A stretch of DNA of 64,000 nucleotides. Source: Coniferiporia sulphurascens (lineage: Eukaryota > Basidiomycota > Agaricomycetes > Hymenochaetales > Hymenochaetaceae). The notes beneath the pieces are model-generated. The model was not told the DNA's origin. It saw only the letters and a program-made list of their open reading frames with translations, and made no database searches. Positions within the stretch are counted from its first letter, which is position 1, and every line of letters starts with the position of its first letter. Shown one piece after another: positions 10,801 to 22,610 of this stretch. The DNA is taken from contig NBBA01000001.1 of assembly GCA_002794785.1 (NCBI GenBank), positions 2,108,001 through 2,172,000 on the forward strand. The letters run 5' to 3'. The position numbers and the translations under genes were made by a program.

Positions 10801-13487
10801 TTGATTTCAGTGATATTGGTCGATTGGTTGGAGAAAGGACCTTGCAAAAGGAAAATCCTGCGTTGGTAGATGAGACTCTTGGTTCACCAAAGCCAGCACG
10901 AGCTGTTGCAAGCGACTTCTTTGTCGAGGATACCGCGGAGAAGGGTGCAACCGAATCCTGGCGCAGAGCTATGAGTAACAAATCTCATGCCATACCAACG
11001 GAAACGGGATTAGGACGTCCACCTCACTTGGAACCGTCAACTTTAGAACAATCTGAAAACAGGAATACATGGCCTACCACTGACAATGGTTACTCGCGCT
11101 TAAGAACGCCATCGTTACCGAACGATGGTCTTCCGCTGCCTAGCCACATGGCGCAAGTGCCTACCTCTCCTGGACTTTCAAGGTTCCTTAGAACGGCAAA
11201 CACAGCATACCGGGAAGTCCCTTTGTCTGCCCTAGACGATACCATGTCCCGGATAAAGGTCGTTATAGACGGAATGCACTCTTCTACGGCAGGGCAAGGG
11301 GCCAAGGTAGATACGAAGGAACTGGGTGCTCCTTCGCCAGCCCCACAACTTCCCCCCGTGTTAGTGCCAAGCCAGCCATCCACGTCCTCCGATCAGCCGA
11401 AACGCGAGAAGTGGCTTCCTCCCGCTCTTCGTCCGCACGGTGCAGAGCACACCCACAAACGTACAGAGACATTCGAGTTCACGAGACCAGAGCCTCCTCG
11501 GAGTCCCGCTCCCCCGGATAATGGATACACGATTCGCGTGCCGCGGGTCTCGCGTCCTGTAGAACCCTTGACAAGACGGCAAATAAATTACTTCAAGTAT
11601 ACATCCGATATCGTCCGCTGGGAAATCTTGTCGTTTGACCCGCCGGTAGAGGGTATGACTAGGAAAAGCCTTTTGGTGAATGACGTCCTGTTCCGGAGAC
11701 CACAGGGGCTACTAAAAACCAGGAAGCCCAGAGTCTATTTACCCAGAGGAAAGCGCGTTTTCCGGCAGCATGCAGGCGATGCGCAGTCATTCGCGAGGAA
11801 CGTACAGGTTGGAAATGTCGCAAAAGATGGTCCAACGGGCGCCTTCGGAAAGTCGAGAATGACCGGACAAGGCAATTGGCGGAACGCTCCTACAGAATCC
11901 TCGGAAAGCGCCATTAACATTGAACAACACGCAGCGCTTGACATCACGAGTCGGTCTCCGCCCCCCGACTTGGCGTCGATTGCTCAGGCCGAGCATCCTT
12001 CCGTAGCCTTTGGAGCTGATAGCAGCAGAAATGCCAGCAAAAACAAAATATCGCTGAAATCAGCTGATGGAAGCGATGTGGCCTTCTACCGAGACGCCCG
12101 AAAGTCAGTCAGTGTTAGCAGTATCCCAGTAGTAACTTTCACAGTGAGTAGTGAACTTGAAGGAGAGACGGATCTCCCGCCCGTTGATGTGCCAAAGGCT
12201 TCAGTAAGTCAATCTTCCCAGGACAGTAGCCCTAAGACCAACGCCATGCATCTGGTATTTTCGACACCGGTACAAACATCAAAAATTCTACCTGTCAACG
12301 GGACCTTGTCTATGGAATCTGCTGTGGCGGCCCAGCCGTCGAGTCCAAGAGGAGCAGAGAATAAATTACTTGAGCAACAGGTGAGCGGACCGAACTTCTG
12401 CATAAAATGCCCCAATGCTGATTGGGTATGGCAGACCGATCCCTTACTTCGAAGTCATCCTGGAACGCCTCCTCCGCAAAACACGCCGACCACTGTGTGG
12501 AAGTCCCCAGCTCGTGTTCCCGATCCCGAACATCTCAAGGCCGTATGGTCCCAGGCGTCAGACAAGGGATCACTTCCTACCGTAAACTCCCTGAAAGGTA
12601 TTGCAGATGACTTGACTGCTGTCCCGTTCACTCTTCAGGAGGTGAAGTCAGAGGGTGGGACGCCTCCGCCTTCAGGGCCCGTTGCTCCGCCAACGAGAAT
12701 GTCCGCCTCAGAAGTCACCAGGGCATTCCAGACTGTTCCGTCCGGTCCCTCAAATTCCATGTCCTCTTCGTCGCTGCGAGGGAATCAGCTCTCCTCCGTG
12801 CTTGGATCTCCAATGGGCACTCACAGGGCGTTGAAACCGACTTCCGCTGGTCTCCCTCCTCCGCCTCCCCCAAATGCCGCTGGGCCGAGACCCCACTATA
12901 TGAGTTATGGGCCATCTATCAATAGCCATTCGCCTAGTCCCCCTACTCTTATCTACTCTCACGTCATGCCAAACGGAGTGCCAACCTCCCCAGCAGGATC
13001 ACCTTACGGCCAGCCTGTGTGGATGCCCCTCGTTCATCAGCAAGGTCCACAAATGGTTCGGGCGCAGCCTTCGTCTCCGTACAGCCCCTCACTGATGCCT
13101 TACCACATTCCCGGGGCACAAAACGGGATGTTTCCGCCCTCAAACGGCCTGGCCAACCCGCAGGGCTCACCCGCTTCCTATGCTAGTGTACCTCCGTCAC
13201 AAATGATGGTAAGCCCGGTCTTACCTCATGCAACTCCCGTCCCGCCGCACATGATGTATGCCGGAAGTCCCATGCTCGTGCCTATGCCTCCGCCCGGAGG
13301 TGCTCCGCAGTCCCGTCCGTATCCGGGCGTAGTCGGAATGGGGAGGGGATCTATGCCAGTGCACAATCACATGGATTCTCGTCAGCATCCAGTCCCCGGG
13401 GCTCCGCTGACACCCGCCTCCCGTTTCCCTGTCCATAATCCTGGATATACACCCGTACCTCCCCAGTCATTTGTCCGACCTTGGTGA
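7900..13487 (+). CDS. very long disordered protein, PRRC2/BAT2-like N-terminus
   Basis: A predicted 1784-aa low-complexity protein. Exons are 7900-8317, 8380-8751, 8794-8951, 9001-10356 and 10437-13487. The N-terminus (VNINKKFLQKN ... LVTAKLT ... GPGWSRP ... GRPAWRNVQ ... NDFPTAAEAA) resembles the N-terminal region of PRRC2/BAT2 proteins, which are RNA- and translation-associated; this link is from memory and only moderate. A conserved acidic block follows (HHWDEMEEDDNDDFLGGVIEFGDGRQY), then a charged coiled coil (about 825-880, rich in R, E and K), long Ser/Pro stretches, and a C-terminus rich in Pro, Met and Gln (about 1550-1780), like adhesive RNA-granule proteins. The intron at 8752-8793 is only 42 nt and in frame, so it is the least certain. 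It is the largest gene in the window. Confidence 0.75.
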
Positions 13488-13694
13488 TTAGTCCATACTT
13501 GTATTCGACGCGTACACTACGTTCAATTGTTATCTGCATACATCATTTTGTAATCTTTATTCAGTTTTTCCTGTGAATTGACTTCCCCACTTTTCGGACT
13601 GTAGTTCTGTGATTTATCTTTTTTTGCGCTCTCAAAAAAAACCGGGAATACGTCTCTAAATTAGGAATGATAAGGACACAGGTTGGTATCTAAT

Positions 13695-15464
13695 CTAAGC
13701 AACAGCTGCCTGCACTGCCTGTTCAGCGGCCTCGTCTAAACCATCATATGCGAAAATTTTAAGACCGGACTCCTTGATGAGCCTTATTCGAACGGTATCA
13801 GCAATAATGAAGACACCCAAATCAAAATTAGTACTCACTGCTTCGCTTCCTCTTCCTTCGTGCCCTTCAACCGGACAATCAAAGGTACGCTGAGCGAAAG
13901 GTCTTTGGTAGCCTTGATGACGCCCTCTGCAATATAATCGCAACGCATGATCCCTTTATGAATCTCGTCAGTAAAAACCCAGCTTATCCGCTTGACACAC
14001 ACGCACCGCCAAAAATATTAATAAATATACTCTTGACGGAAGGATCGGCTAATAAAATTTCAAAGGCCTTCTTCACTGTCTCTGGGGTGGCGCCCCTTAA
14101 AGCAAGACAATCAATTATTCAGTTACGAATCAAACATAAGACCGGAGGACATACCCTCCCACATCAAGGAAATTGGCAGGCTGACCCCCGTGGAGACTGA
14201 GTACGTCCATGGTTGCCATTGCAAGTCCAGCGCCATTCACAAGGCAGCCAACATTGCCGTCAAGCTTAATGAAGTTTAAGTCGTATTTCTGCGCCTCGAC
14301 TTCAGATGGCTCCTCTTGCGTGACATCACGTAGAGCATAGACATCCTGTTGGCGGAAGGAAGCATTGTCGTCGAAACCAAATTTAGCGTCCATGCTGTAA
14401 AAGCAAGGTTGGTAGGGCCTCTCAAGTCTTACAAAAAAAATACACTTACCATAGTACATGACCGTCTGCCGTCTCACCCAAAGGATTAATTTCAATTTGA
14501 GTCGCATCCTTCTCTTTGAAAATCTTGTACAGATTCTGGAAGGTCTCCGCGGCCTCTTTCTGCGCCTGCTCGCTCTTGAACCCGAGCTTCTTGGCCACAC
14601 CCAACGCCTCCTCGATGCTAAGTCCCTTTTCAAGGTCGATAGGTGTCGTGATGATGGCACTCGGGTCCTTCGCAGCGACCTCTTCGATATTCATACCACC
14701 CTGATTAGATGCAACGAGCACGACGCCCTGCGAGACACGGTCGTTCAGAACTGCCACGTAATACTCGTGTGAGGCGTCGCGACGCTCTGCGAGCATGATC
14801 TGGCAGGTGTTCAGTTTCCACCTTCACTCGAGTATTCTATCACGGCGTGCGGCTCACAGCGTTACAGATACGGCCCTTCTCACCCGTCTGTTTAGTGATG
14901 AGCTTTGCACCGATCATCTTCTTTGCGTAGTCCCTGGCCTGTTCTGGGCTTTAGAGAGAAACAATTCGTTATTTGGGATTCCTATTGTAGGTCGGGAAGT
15001 TCCTACCTGTTAATGAGATGAACACCGCCTTGAAGTCCGTTATCGAACTTCCCCTTTCCCCGGCCACCAGCCAGCACTTGAGCCTTGATTACAAGGTCCT
15101 TTGTGCCTGTTAAGTAGCTTGAGGTTGGATCTCATTTTCCACGAAAGAAAGGATCACGAAAGTACCAAAGCTTTTCGCCACTTCATATGCCTCCTCGGGT
15201 GATTTGGCAGCGAGACTCTTAGGAGTCGCAATACCATACTACAGAACGAGGATCAAGTATACTTTCGATACATTTGAAGGTGGAAAGACAAACCGAGTTA
15301 AGAAGTTGAACCGACTGGTATTCGTGAATGGAGAGGAACCGTTTCTGACCTGCAGATCCAGCCTAACAAAAGTGTGCCGAAAAATCAGTAAAAGCCCTTC
15401 ACTATCGAAGGAGACGTACACGAAGGGCGACTCGACCGCCAGTTCTACGCAATGATGCAAGCAT
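13695..15464 (-). CDS. LSC2: succinyl-CoA ligase beta subunit, mitochondrial
   Basis: Beta subunit of succinate-CoA ligase, which makes ATP or GTP from succinyl-CoA in the TCA cycle, 419 aa. Ten exons: 15420-15464, 15294-15362, 15166-15238, 15007-15106, 14858-14948, 14450-14799, 14155-14394, 14007-14095, 13839-13953 and 13695-13782. A basic presequence ([15 protein letters not shown]) precedes [10 protein letters not shown], the mature N-terminus. ATP-grasp motifs include [78 protein letters not shown] and [13 protein letters not shown]. Exon lengths close the frame. It diverges from the large chromodomain gene, with 175 bp between start codons. Confidence 0.96.
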
Positions 15465-15639
15465 AGTGATTGTACGAAGGAAAGATGTAGAGCGTGGTGA
15501 TCTTTATAACCGCAGGTGATGAGTGCGCAACTTGGCTGCAAAAGGAATCCGAGGTCATAGTACTGCGACCTTCCTATACTGCATCCGAAAGCCCGCTCCG
15601 ACCGCGTCCGCCCCGTTCAACCTCCTCATTTGCCGCAAC
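15465..15639. promoter_or_regulatory. short bidirectional promoter region LSC2 / chromodomain gene
   Basis: Only 175 bp separate the two divergent start codons (15464 minus, 15640 plus), so both promoters and 5' UTRs must share it. No specific operator motif could be supported by reading alone. Confidence 0.5.
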
Positions 15640-18600
15640 ATGGGAAAACGCAAGGCCGTGCTTTCCGACGACAGCGAGGATTCAGGAGGGAGTGAATCAG
15701 ATGCCTCAAACTCGCCCGAACAGGGCGAGGAAACATTCATGGTCGGTGAGTCTCGGGTACGCAGGGCGAAGAACCGCTTCATTGACCGTTAACTGCCGGT
15801 CCATTCGATAGAGGTTATCATGCAAGCGAGAGTCAATGACGATGGCGAAGTAGTGAGCAGTGACTATACGAGCTTAATATGATGCGTCAATAACCGGGCA
15901 TTGTCCGTCAGGAATACCGGGTCAGAGTAAGTCACCAGTGCCTAGTGAATATTTTGCGCTACATGGCTAATTTCCCGTAGTGGGCAAAATATTCTCCTGA
16001 AGATGACAGGTAGTGTCGATAATATCCTTGCTCAATCCCTCTACAACTCTTTCGTACAGCTGGGAGCCGCAAGAAAATGTTAAAGAGTGTACCCGCCTCC
16101 TCCGGAGTTTTTGGAATGAAGTGGGAATTGACAACAGGAAAAAACCAGGGCCTCCTGGCACCGTATATACTGCATCAGAGGTCTGGATAAGTATGAAGAA
16201 CATTATCAGGAGCTCACAAACATAATTGTCTGACTGGTTGGTCCATCCAGAGAAAGAAATTGAGTTTTTCTGGAAAGAGTACAAACTTGCGGAAAAGGAA
16301 AAGGTAAGCATAAGGTATTATTGTACTTCGTGTGATAACTCATCTTACTGCTAAGCAAAGGAAGAAGAGGACGCAAAGAAAAAGAAAAAAGAGTCCAAAA
16401 AGGCCGTTAAGTATGCGTCAAAAGACGCTGCTCCATCGAAGTCGAAATTAGTGAAGCACAGCAGTTTTAACAGCTTGTTCTCCGATGATGTGAGTGCGGC
16501 AACCTGGTTGTACTTGCTTCAGACTATTTTTGAGTTTTCTAAGCTAAGGTTGATCGAGATAGGATGGCTCAGACGACATTCCGTTGAGTTCGCGAGTGCC
16601 AGATAAGAAAGGCAAGGGAAAGGAGGTACTAAAAAATACGAAGGCTAGTGTTTCTAACGCTTACTTTTCTGACGATTTAATGCTTTGTGTACACAGGGTG
16701 TCTCAAAAGCTTCAACCTCCTCAAGCAAGGCAGGCACATCGTTGAAGCTATCCATCCCCGCTCCGGCAAAGAATAAATATTTTAGCATGAAAATCAACAA
16801 GAAACCGGCAGAGGCTTCCCCCGTACAACCCAAGTCGCTTGGGAAATCGGTAATTCAGGCGGAGGGTCCACCCAAGCTGAAAACCCCTGTGACAACGGCC
16901 CCCTCCAAGCGTCCGTCCGTTACAAACGCCGCGGTTACGGGAGCAAGCGCATCAGCAAACCTATTGTCGGTTTTTTTTCTATTTCATATCGCTTGCTGGT
17001 GCTCACACCCGGGAATAACAGCCTTCCTCCCCGCCCTCGTCCCTTAATGCCGCCTGTTTCTTCTGCAGAGCCTCCAAGAGCAACTGATGATGAAGTGGAC
17101 AATCTGTTAACAACAATAATGCCTTTCGAGTGAGTTATAGACGAGCTTTTTTTTAATATCAGCTTACTTACAACGGTGACAGAGCCTCAAAATCCCAAAA
17201 TCCAGAGTTAGTTGTACTATCTCTCCTTTGTCTTCATATTTGTGACTTGAAGCTGGGTCAGGTATGCAAATGCGTCACCAATCTTGAAGAAAGGTCCCAC
17301 GCCATCCATGTCGGGTATCAGGTGAGCATGTTCGCAGTCCTCCATTTTTGGAGTGTCTAATTGTCTAGGTTCGAGAAAAAATGGAAATGGTCCGGGGAGC
17401 TCTTTTTCGATACACCCGAGATTGCTAAAAAGCTATGCGATATAATCATCAATGATGCCAGTGATATTTCGTCTGTCGGCCAGAGATTGCGCTTCATAAT
17501 GGAGTCGAAGGACTCTTTGCGATTTAGCAAAGCTTACAGGCGCCCGGAAATAAATTTTGTCCTTCGATCGTTGAAGAAAGTTGATCAAATAGCCAGGATC
17601 TCGTATCTAGCAGACGGTGACAAAAATTCTTTCGCCATTTTTGTCAAGTATCTAGCCCGAAAAAATTTAGTGAGTTGAATTTTCTCTGATTTTACGTCTT
17701 TAATGACTTGCACTAAGGTCATTTCCACGCCCGGCATGTCAATATATGGCCACGTTGCGGAGATGATAATTTTTCCTCCCTCCGATAAAGATTTATGCAA
17801 GCGTCTTAACGTTCCGCCTCGCTATCTCGTCAACGACTCCTTGGTTCTTGCTTTAATGCCTTGCCACATACCACCTTCCCAATACGGGGAACTGTACTTT
17901 CGGCCGGACGAAATTAGATATACAGCGCAGGACGAGGAAATGCCTAAAATACCGGAGGCTCTTCCGATGCTCGCCCTCCGACCCGGCTTGGAGAAAATCC
18001 TTAGAGCTTTGGCCTTCCCGCAATGGTTCCTCAGCTTCTTACCTCTTCGGAAATACTGTGTATGGGCATTTCGAGTGGAACCTATGTTGAAGGACCACGG
18101 GAAGAGTCTTTCGGGAGCTCTCCGGGATGACACCAAGGCTTTATTGACTGTGCTCTCTTGCCTTAAGGCGGAAAATGTTGGGCACACTGGCGACGTTCGT
18201 GTGGTATTTGTTCATGTAGGGGCTGTGCAGACAATCAATCGGATTCGTGCTTTGGCAGATTGGCGGTGTAATAAACCCGAGATCAGGTTCGTCACTTACG
18301 GGTACCACGAGAACGTCAAGCCATCGTTGTGGGGATTCAGCGAAATTTACCCCTTAGGCAGGTCTTCCTCGTTTTCCGTACGTCGGTAATGGCCAGCTGA
18401 ACATGATAAATAGGTGGAATCGTCACGTTCACCTCCAGTGCATTACTGGAGAATCCGCTGGGTATAGGAGACCTCATAGAGCAAATCCATAGACATCCAT
18501 TCTGGGAATGTTACATTCATCCTTCTGTGTTGTCTGTTTTCGTCCGGCTGTCATGTCCGGAGGAAGATCCCGTCTCAGTATACTCCAGGTGGGTGCATAT

Positions 18601-19314
18601 GCCACGGCGTTGACGGACATAATGATGACATACATGGCGCAGCGAGCCACTTCGCTTCGGGAGAATATTGGGTCTGATTGAGGAGGGCAAGGTTGCGCTG
18701 ATGCAGAGTCCAGGTCTGGCGGAGCAAGCTCCTCCAAAGAGCGACATTGATGCGACGACCCAATGGATATCCGCACAAATGACTATGCTTACCAAAAAAC
18801 CGACAGATCATTTGGAAGACTGTTGGAGCACATTCATATCTGAATACTCGCACACGACGGAGGAAGAGCTGCCGGGATTGATAGAGTCGGAAATAGTTAA
18901 GGACCTTAACTTACTTCAGGTTCAGCCCGTTATGCGCAAGAATCACAGGCGCTTCGTCGTGATAAAAGCTGTTCAAGACACGCGCATTGCATGGAACAAG
19001 GACGGGGTACGTGATTAAGAATCTGCTTCAACATGCAGTTATTAAAGCTCATTATGCAGTTCGAGTGGAGGACTGTCCAAGAATTTGATTTCAATGATGG
19101 ATATCCTAAGAACCGTTTCAGTATGTAGTAGAAACTCTAGTAATATTACGCCAATGGAAAGCAGAGTCGGAGTTAATATGTTTTAGCCTCAAATATAAAT
19201 GCTGATTTGGAGGTTGGATAACCCTTTTTGTAAGGGGCATTATACGATATTTGTCAGCTTTACACCACAAGCGGCAGCTCACTCCGTATTGGGACGAGTA
19301 CTGTGACCGTCTGA
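15640..19314 (+). CDS. large chromodomain protein, Chp1/TASOR-like architecture
   Basis: A predicted 886-aa heterochromatin-type protein in 18 or more exons. Key exons are 15640-15745, 15812-15852, 15912-15926 (15 nt), 15981-16009, 16060-16190, 16251-16303, 16361-16489, 16563-16625, 16697-16965, 17022-17129, 17183-17206, 17253-17321, 17369-17669, 17718-18357, 18414-18588, 18643-19006, 19060-19120, 19187-19212 and 19258-19314. A chromodomain lies at about 34-80 (TFMVEVIMQARVNDD, EYRVRWAKYSPEDDSWEP). A Lys/Ser-rich linker follows. Around residues 346-480 a segment beginning KWKWSGELFFD and ending in VLALMPC resembles a SPOC-type fold. The C-terminal half contains SLWGFSEIYPLGGIVTF and HPFWECYIHPSVLSVFV. 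Chromodomain plus SPOC-like plus a further C-terminal domain recalls Chp1 of the RITS complex and TASOR of HUSH; this is inference. The intron at 18358-18413 uses a GC donor. The final two exons are the least certain. Confidence 0.8.
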
Positions 19315-19474
19315 GACCAGTCACCACCGAGGCTTCACTGGCACTCATCGTTCAAGTCCGGCTGTTTACTTTCGCTGCATTTCGCCTAAGTTGTTGCCGC
19401 CGGTGTCTTCCCTGGAGCAGTGTTGAACGTCGGTCCAGCTTCCCCTTACTATACCTTAGCGTCCCCCCTCGCCC

Positions 19475-21648
19475 ATGTCCTCTCAAAAACGGACTGCTTC
19501 ACAGGCGCGCCTCCCGAACCGGCAGTCAAACAAAATTCCACGCACGACGATGACGGGATCCGACGCTGAGAAAGACGTGAACTCAAGTGCATCTCAGGGG
19601 CTCGGGTTGCTCGCTCGTTGGAAAGAGTTAATAAAGGACACGTTCGTCGCCCCGTTTACATCACACCGTGCGTACCGTAGTGTGGCATGGGTGGCTACTC
19701 CGAGCTTACTCGCTACTTTTTTGAAACAGCTGAAGATGAACTACCCGCATCCAGTACGGAGCCTTCGCATTCGCAACATCAGAAACATTCGGCAGAGAGG
19801 GCACCGGCCCAGCCTAAACCCCAATTAACGCGCACCAACACCCATAACCCGACTAACTTGCTCGCTTCGTCGTCGTCCTCTTCTTCCTCGTTTCGCCCAC
19901 CTACCTCGATCCCGTTGTCGACTTCTGTGTCAACGATTGACATATCTCGCCTCAGTCTCTCCGGTTCACCATCAACACAAACATCAAGTTTTAATAGTCC
20001 ACCCACATCCACCTCCTACACCTTCGACGTCCCTCAGCTTGATATAGTACAGAAACTACTTTCCCAAACGAAATCGGGTCGTCTCCTAGAAAGTGGAGTG
20101 CGGAAAAGCTACAAGAGAAGACAACATATATATGAAAAGCAGGTGTGTCTATATCTTCTCCTAGAGTTAGTATACCCATAGGTGCTGATGCGCCATCGCA
20201 GCACAAAGAGCATGTGAAAGAAGCACTGGAACGTCAGTTTTATGAGTTGAAGAGGGGGAAAGGTGAAAGACACGTTTATAAGAAGCTTTTTTTCGTTCTG
20301 ACTTGTTACAAACAGGATATGAAGCTGATTTTGAAACTTTTCGCGGTAGGGGTTTCAATATACCAATTCCCGCTTTATCAGGAAGTTAATATATTTTTGC
20401 AGGTTATTGTCACTATCTTCGTCGTCTGGACCGCCTGGAGGAACAAAGCAGAGGTAGCGGTAGGATGTTTAAATACGGTCAATTTTTGATGGGGACTCAT
20501 CGTTTGCACTAGCTCGCGTCAAGAACGGTACGCAGGCGCCAATTCTTCCTCCAGACGATGTAAGTTCCTCGCTTCTCCGACGTGAGCTCCTACTAATACC
20601 CGTGCTCCAGGTGGACTACCTGAAGCGCGCTATGGAGAAGGCGGCAAAGTCACTTCATAGGTATGTCCGGATAATGTATGTTTCGAGCTTGTCTTTACTC
20701 ATTTTACATTGTCAGTCCGAGACCGCCGAAGCCATTTAGTCCGACCATTGAGCAGTTGAACGCATATACGAGGGCTCGGGACGAGCAGATTCGCAACCGA
20801 CTGCACCCCAAGCGCAAGCCCATCCCTGAGCGATTGCCAAAAGGTGCACAAGAAGAAGTAGATAGTTTATTGCGAAAAGAAGGTGTCGTCTCTAAGGTCG
20901 GCCGTGAACAAGTTTCACATACAGATTTACGACGACTCAGACCCGGTGTTTGGCTCAACGACGAAATTATTAACTTCTATGGCCAACTCATTAATGATCG
21001 GGCGGCGGAGGCAGACGCTGCCAAGGAGAACAAGCAAAATGGTGCAAAGAAGGCGCTTAATGTGCACTATTTCTCCACGTTCTTTTGGTCGAAGCTGCAG
21101 ATGGGGTACGAAAAAGGTCGTCTAGCGAAGTGGACAAAAAAACTGGACATTTTTTCGAAGGACGTTATCCTTATAGCTGTCAACCACAATAACGCGCATT
21201 GGACTTCCGCGGCGATAAACTTTAGACAAAAGCGAATAGAGTCTTACGACAGCATGGGCTACGCTCGGCAGGAAGTATATGCAGTACGTTGAAGCAATTT
21301 AAACTTAATAGCGAGGAACTGAAGTTATTTCCCCTTGCCTAGGCATTGAGAGCCTATCTTGATGACGAGCATAGGAATAAGAAGAAAAAGCCGTTTGACT
21401 TCACCGGATGGACAAACCATGAAGTGGAGGTAAGACATGGTTGCGACGAGTCTGCACGTTTACTGAAGCATCTGCAGAATTACCCAGAGCAAGAAAACGG
21501 ATACGATTGTGGTGTATTCACGTGCCAGACGCTTGAATATATTTCACGGGGGGAAGATATTTTCAACTTTACACAGAGGGACATGGCATATTTCCGACAG
21601 CGAATGATTTGGGAAATTGGGCGAGCAAAACTAGCAGACCCGGCATGA
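19475..21648 (+). CDS. ULP1: ULP1-type SUMO protease
   Basis: A C48 cysteine protease that matures SUMO and removes it from targets at the nuclear pore or nucleus, 559 aa. Exons are 19475-19667, 19730-20142, 20202-20262, 20316-20345, 20403-20453, 20513-20559, 20611-20660, 20716-21283, 21343-21429 and 21469-21648. The N-terminal half is Ser/Thr/Pro-rich and disordered. The catalytic domain occupies the C-terminal 230 residues: RRLRPGVWLNDEIINFYG, FFWSKL, NHNNAHW (catalytic His), ESYDSMG (catalytic Asp), QENGYDCGVFTCQ (oxyanion Gln and nucleophile Cys) and FTQRDM. The 39-nt intron at 21430-21468 is in frame and unusually short; it may be retained. Start codon chosen as the first ATG after a pyrimidine-rich leader. 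Confidence 0.93.
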
Positions 21649-21809
21649 CCGGGCCTTTCTTCAGCTTTCATTTTTCTATTTTTATTCTGTAGCTTTCTTT
21701 GATCTCCTTTCATTTCACTTTTGAGCGCACATCGTTGTTCCTGTTGCATAGGTCTACTCGGTTATAATGATATTGGAACGCGGCACTAGGCCCGAATTGA
21801 TGTGGGACG

Positions 21810-22410
21810 TCATCGTCTGAACCACCATACAACGATGAAAAACCAAAATACTAGTACGAGAAAAATAATGTACCAGAGCCAACGGCAGCCCTGGCGCTCA
21901 GCCATATTGTTCATACGACGGAAGGTGCCGGCGAGGATGCCGGACGTTTCTGCGAACGCGTCATTCTGCGAAACGCGGTCAACGCCAACCAGCCTGGAGG
22001 GGAGGAGGATATGGGGTGCTTACCATCTGGCTCAGCTGCACAGTAGAGTCGCGTATCTCATGCCCTATCCCTGTTGTAATCTGTACGTGGCACATGCTCA
22101 ACGCCGTAAGAGACCCGGGAGTAAACACAAACTCACGTCCTTCAGTAGCTTGACCTTGGCACTCAGTCCCTCCAGATGCTCGTCGTTCTGAGACTCGAGC
22201 TCATCCGCCGTGCGCATCCGTGCAGCATGGTCGCCGTTGGGGAGGTATGGCGAGGAGCGCCCCAGTCCCGAGGGCGGGTGGTCGGCGTGAGAGTTGCCGC
22301 CGAGGAGAGCAGAGCGGTCACGCAAGGAGGACCGGGAAGAAACAGAAAATCTATAGAACCGTTAGATGAGGGGCGTAACACAGATGTAGTATTACTTGCC
22401 TTTGCGCCAT
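21810..22410 (-). CDS. BET1: SNARE protein BET1
   Basis: A Qc-SNARE for ER-Golgi vesicle fusion, 145 aa. Exons are 22400-22410, 22137-22350, 22024-22080 and 21810-21965. The SNARE motif reads ADELESQNDEHLEGLSAKVK, then LLKDITTGIGHEIRDSTVQL, and ends near MNDAF, with ETSGILAGTFRRMN leading into a C-terminal membrane anchor (WLWYIIFLVLVFWFFIVV). This layout and size fit BET1. The first exon is only 11 nt (MAQ plus two bases) and its intron uses a GC donor (AAG|GCAAGT), a strong GC-AG consensus. Joining gives MAQRFSVSSRSSLRDRSALL in frame. The gene converges with ULP1 and diverges from DSS1. Confidence 0.93.
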
Positions 22411-22610
22411 GTTAAATGTGCATTCTCGCTGCTCTGGCAATGATCTATGCATTAATTGCGATTGGCGGCTACTCGTCTCCGCTTACGTGTCACGTGAGGT
22501 CGCGTGTCGCCTACGCTTTAAGTTTTTGGTGAAGAACCTGGCGGTTCCGTAGCCTGAGCTTGTGCACTGTTCAACGCCTCCGTCGTCCGAGGCCCTAATT
22601 GCCGTTTGCA

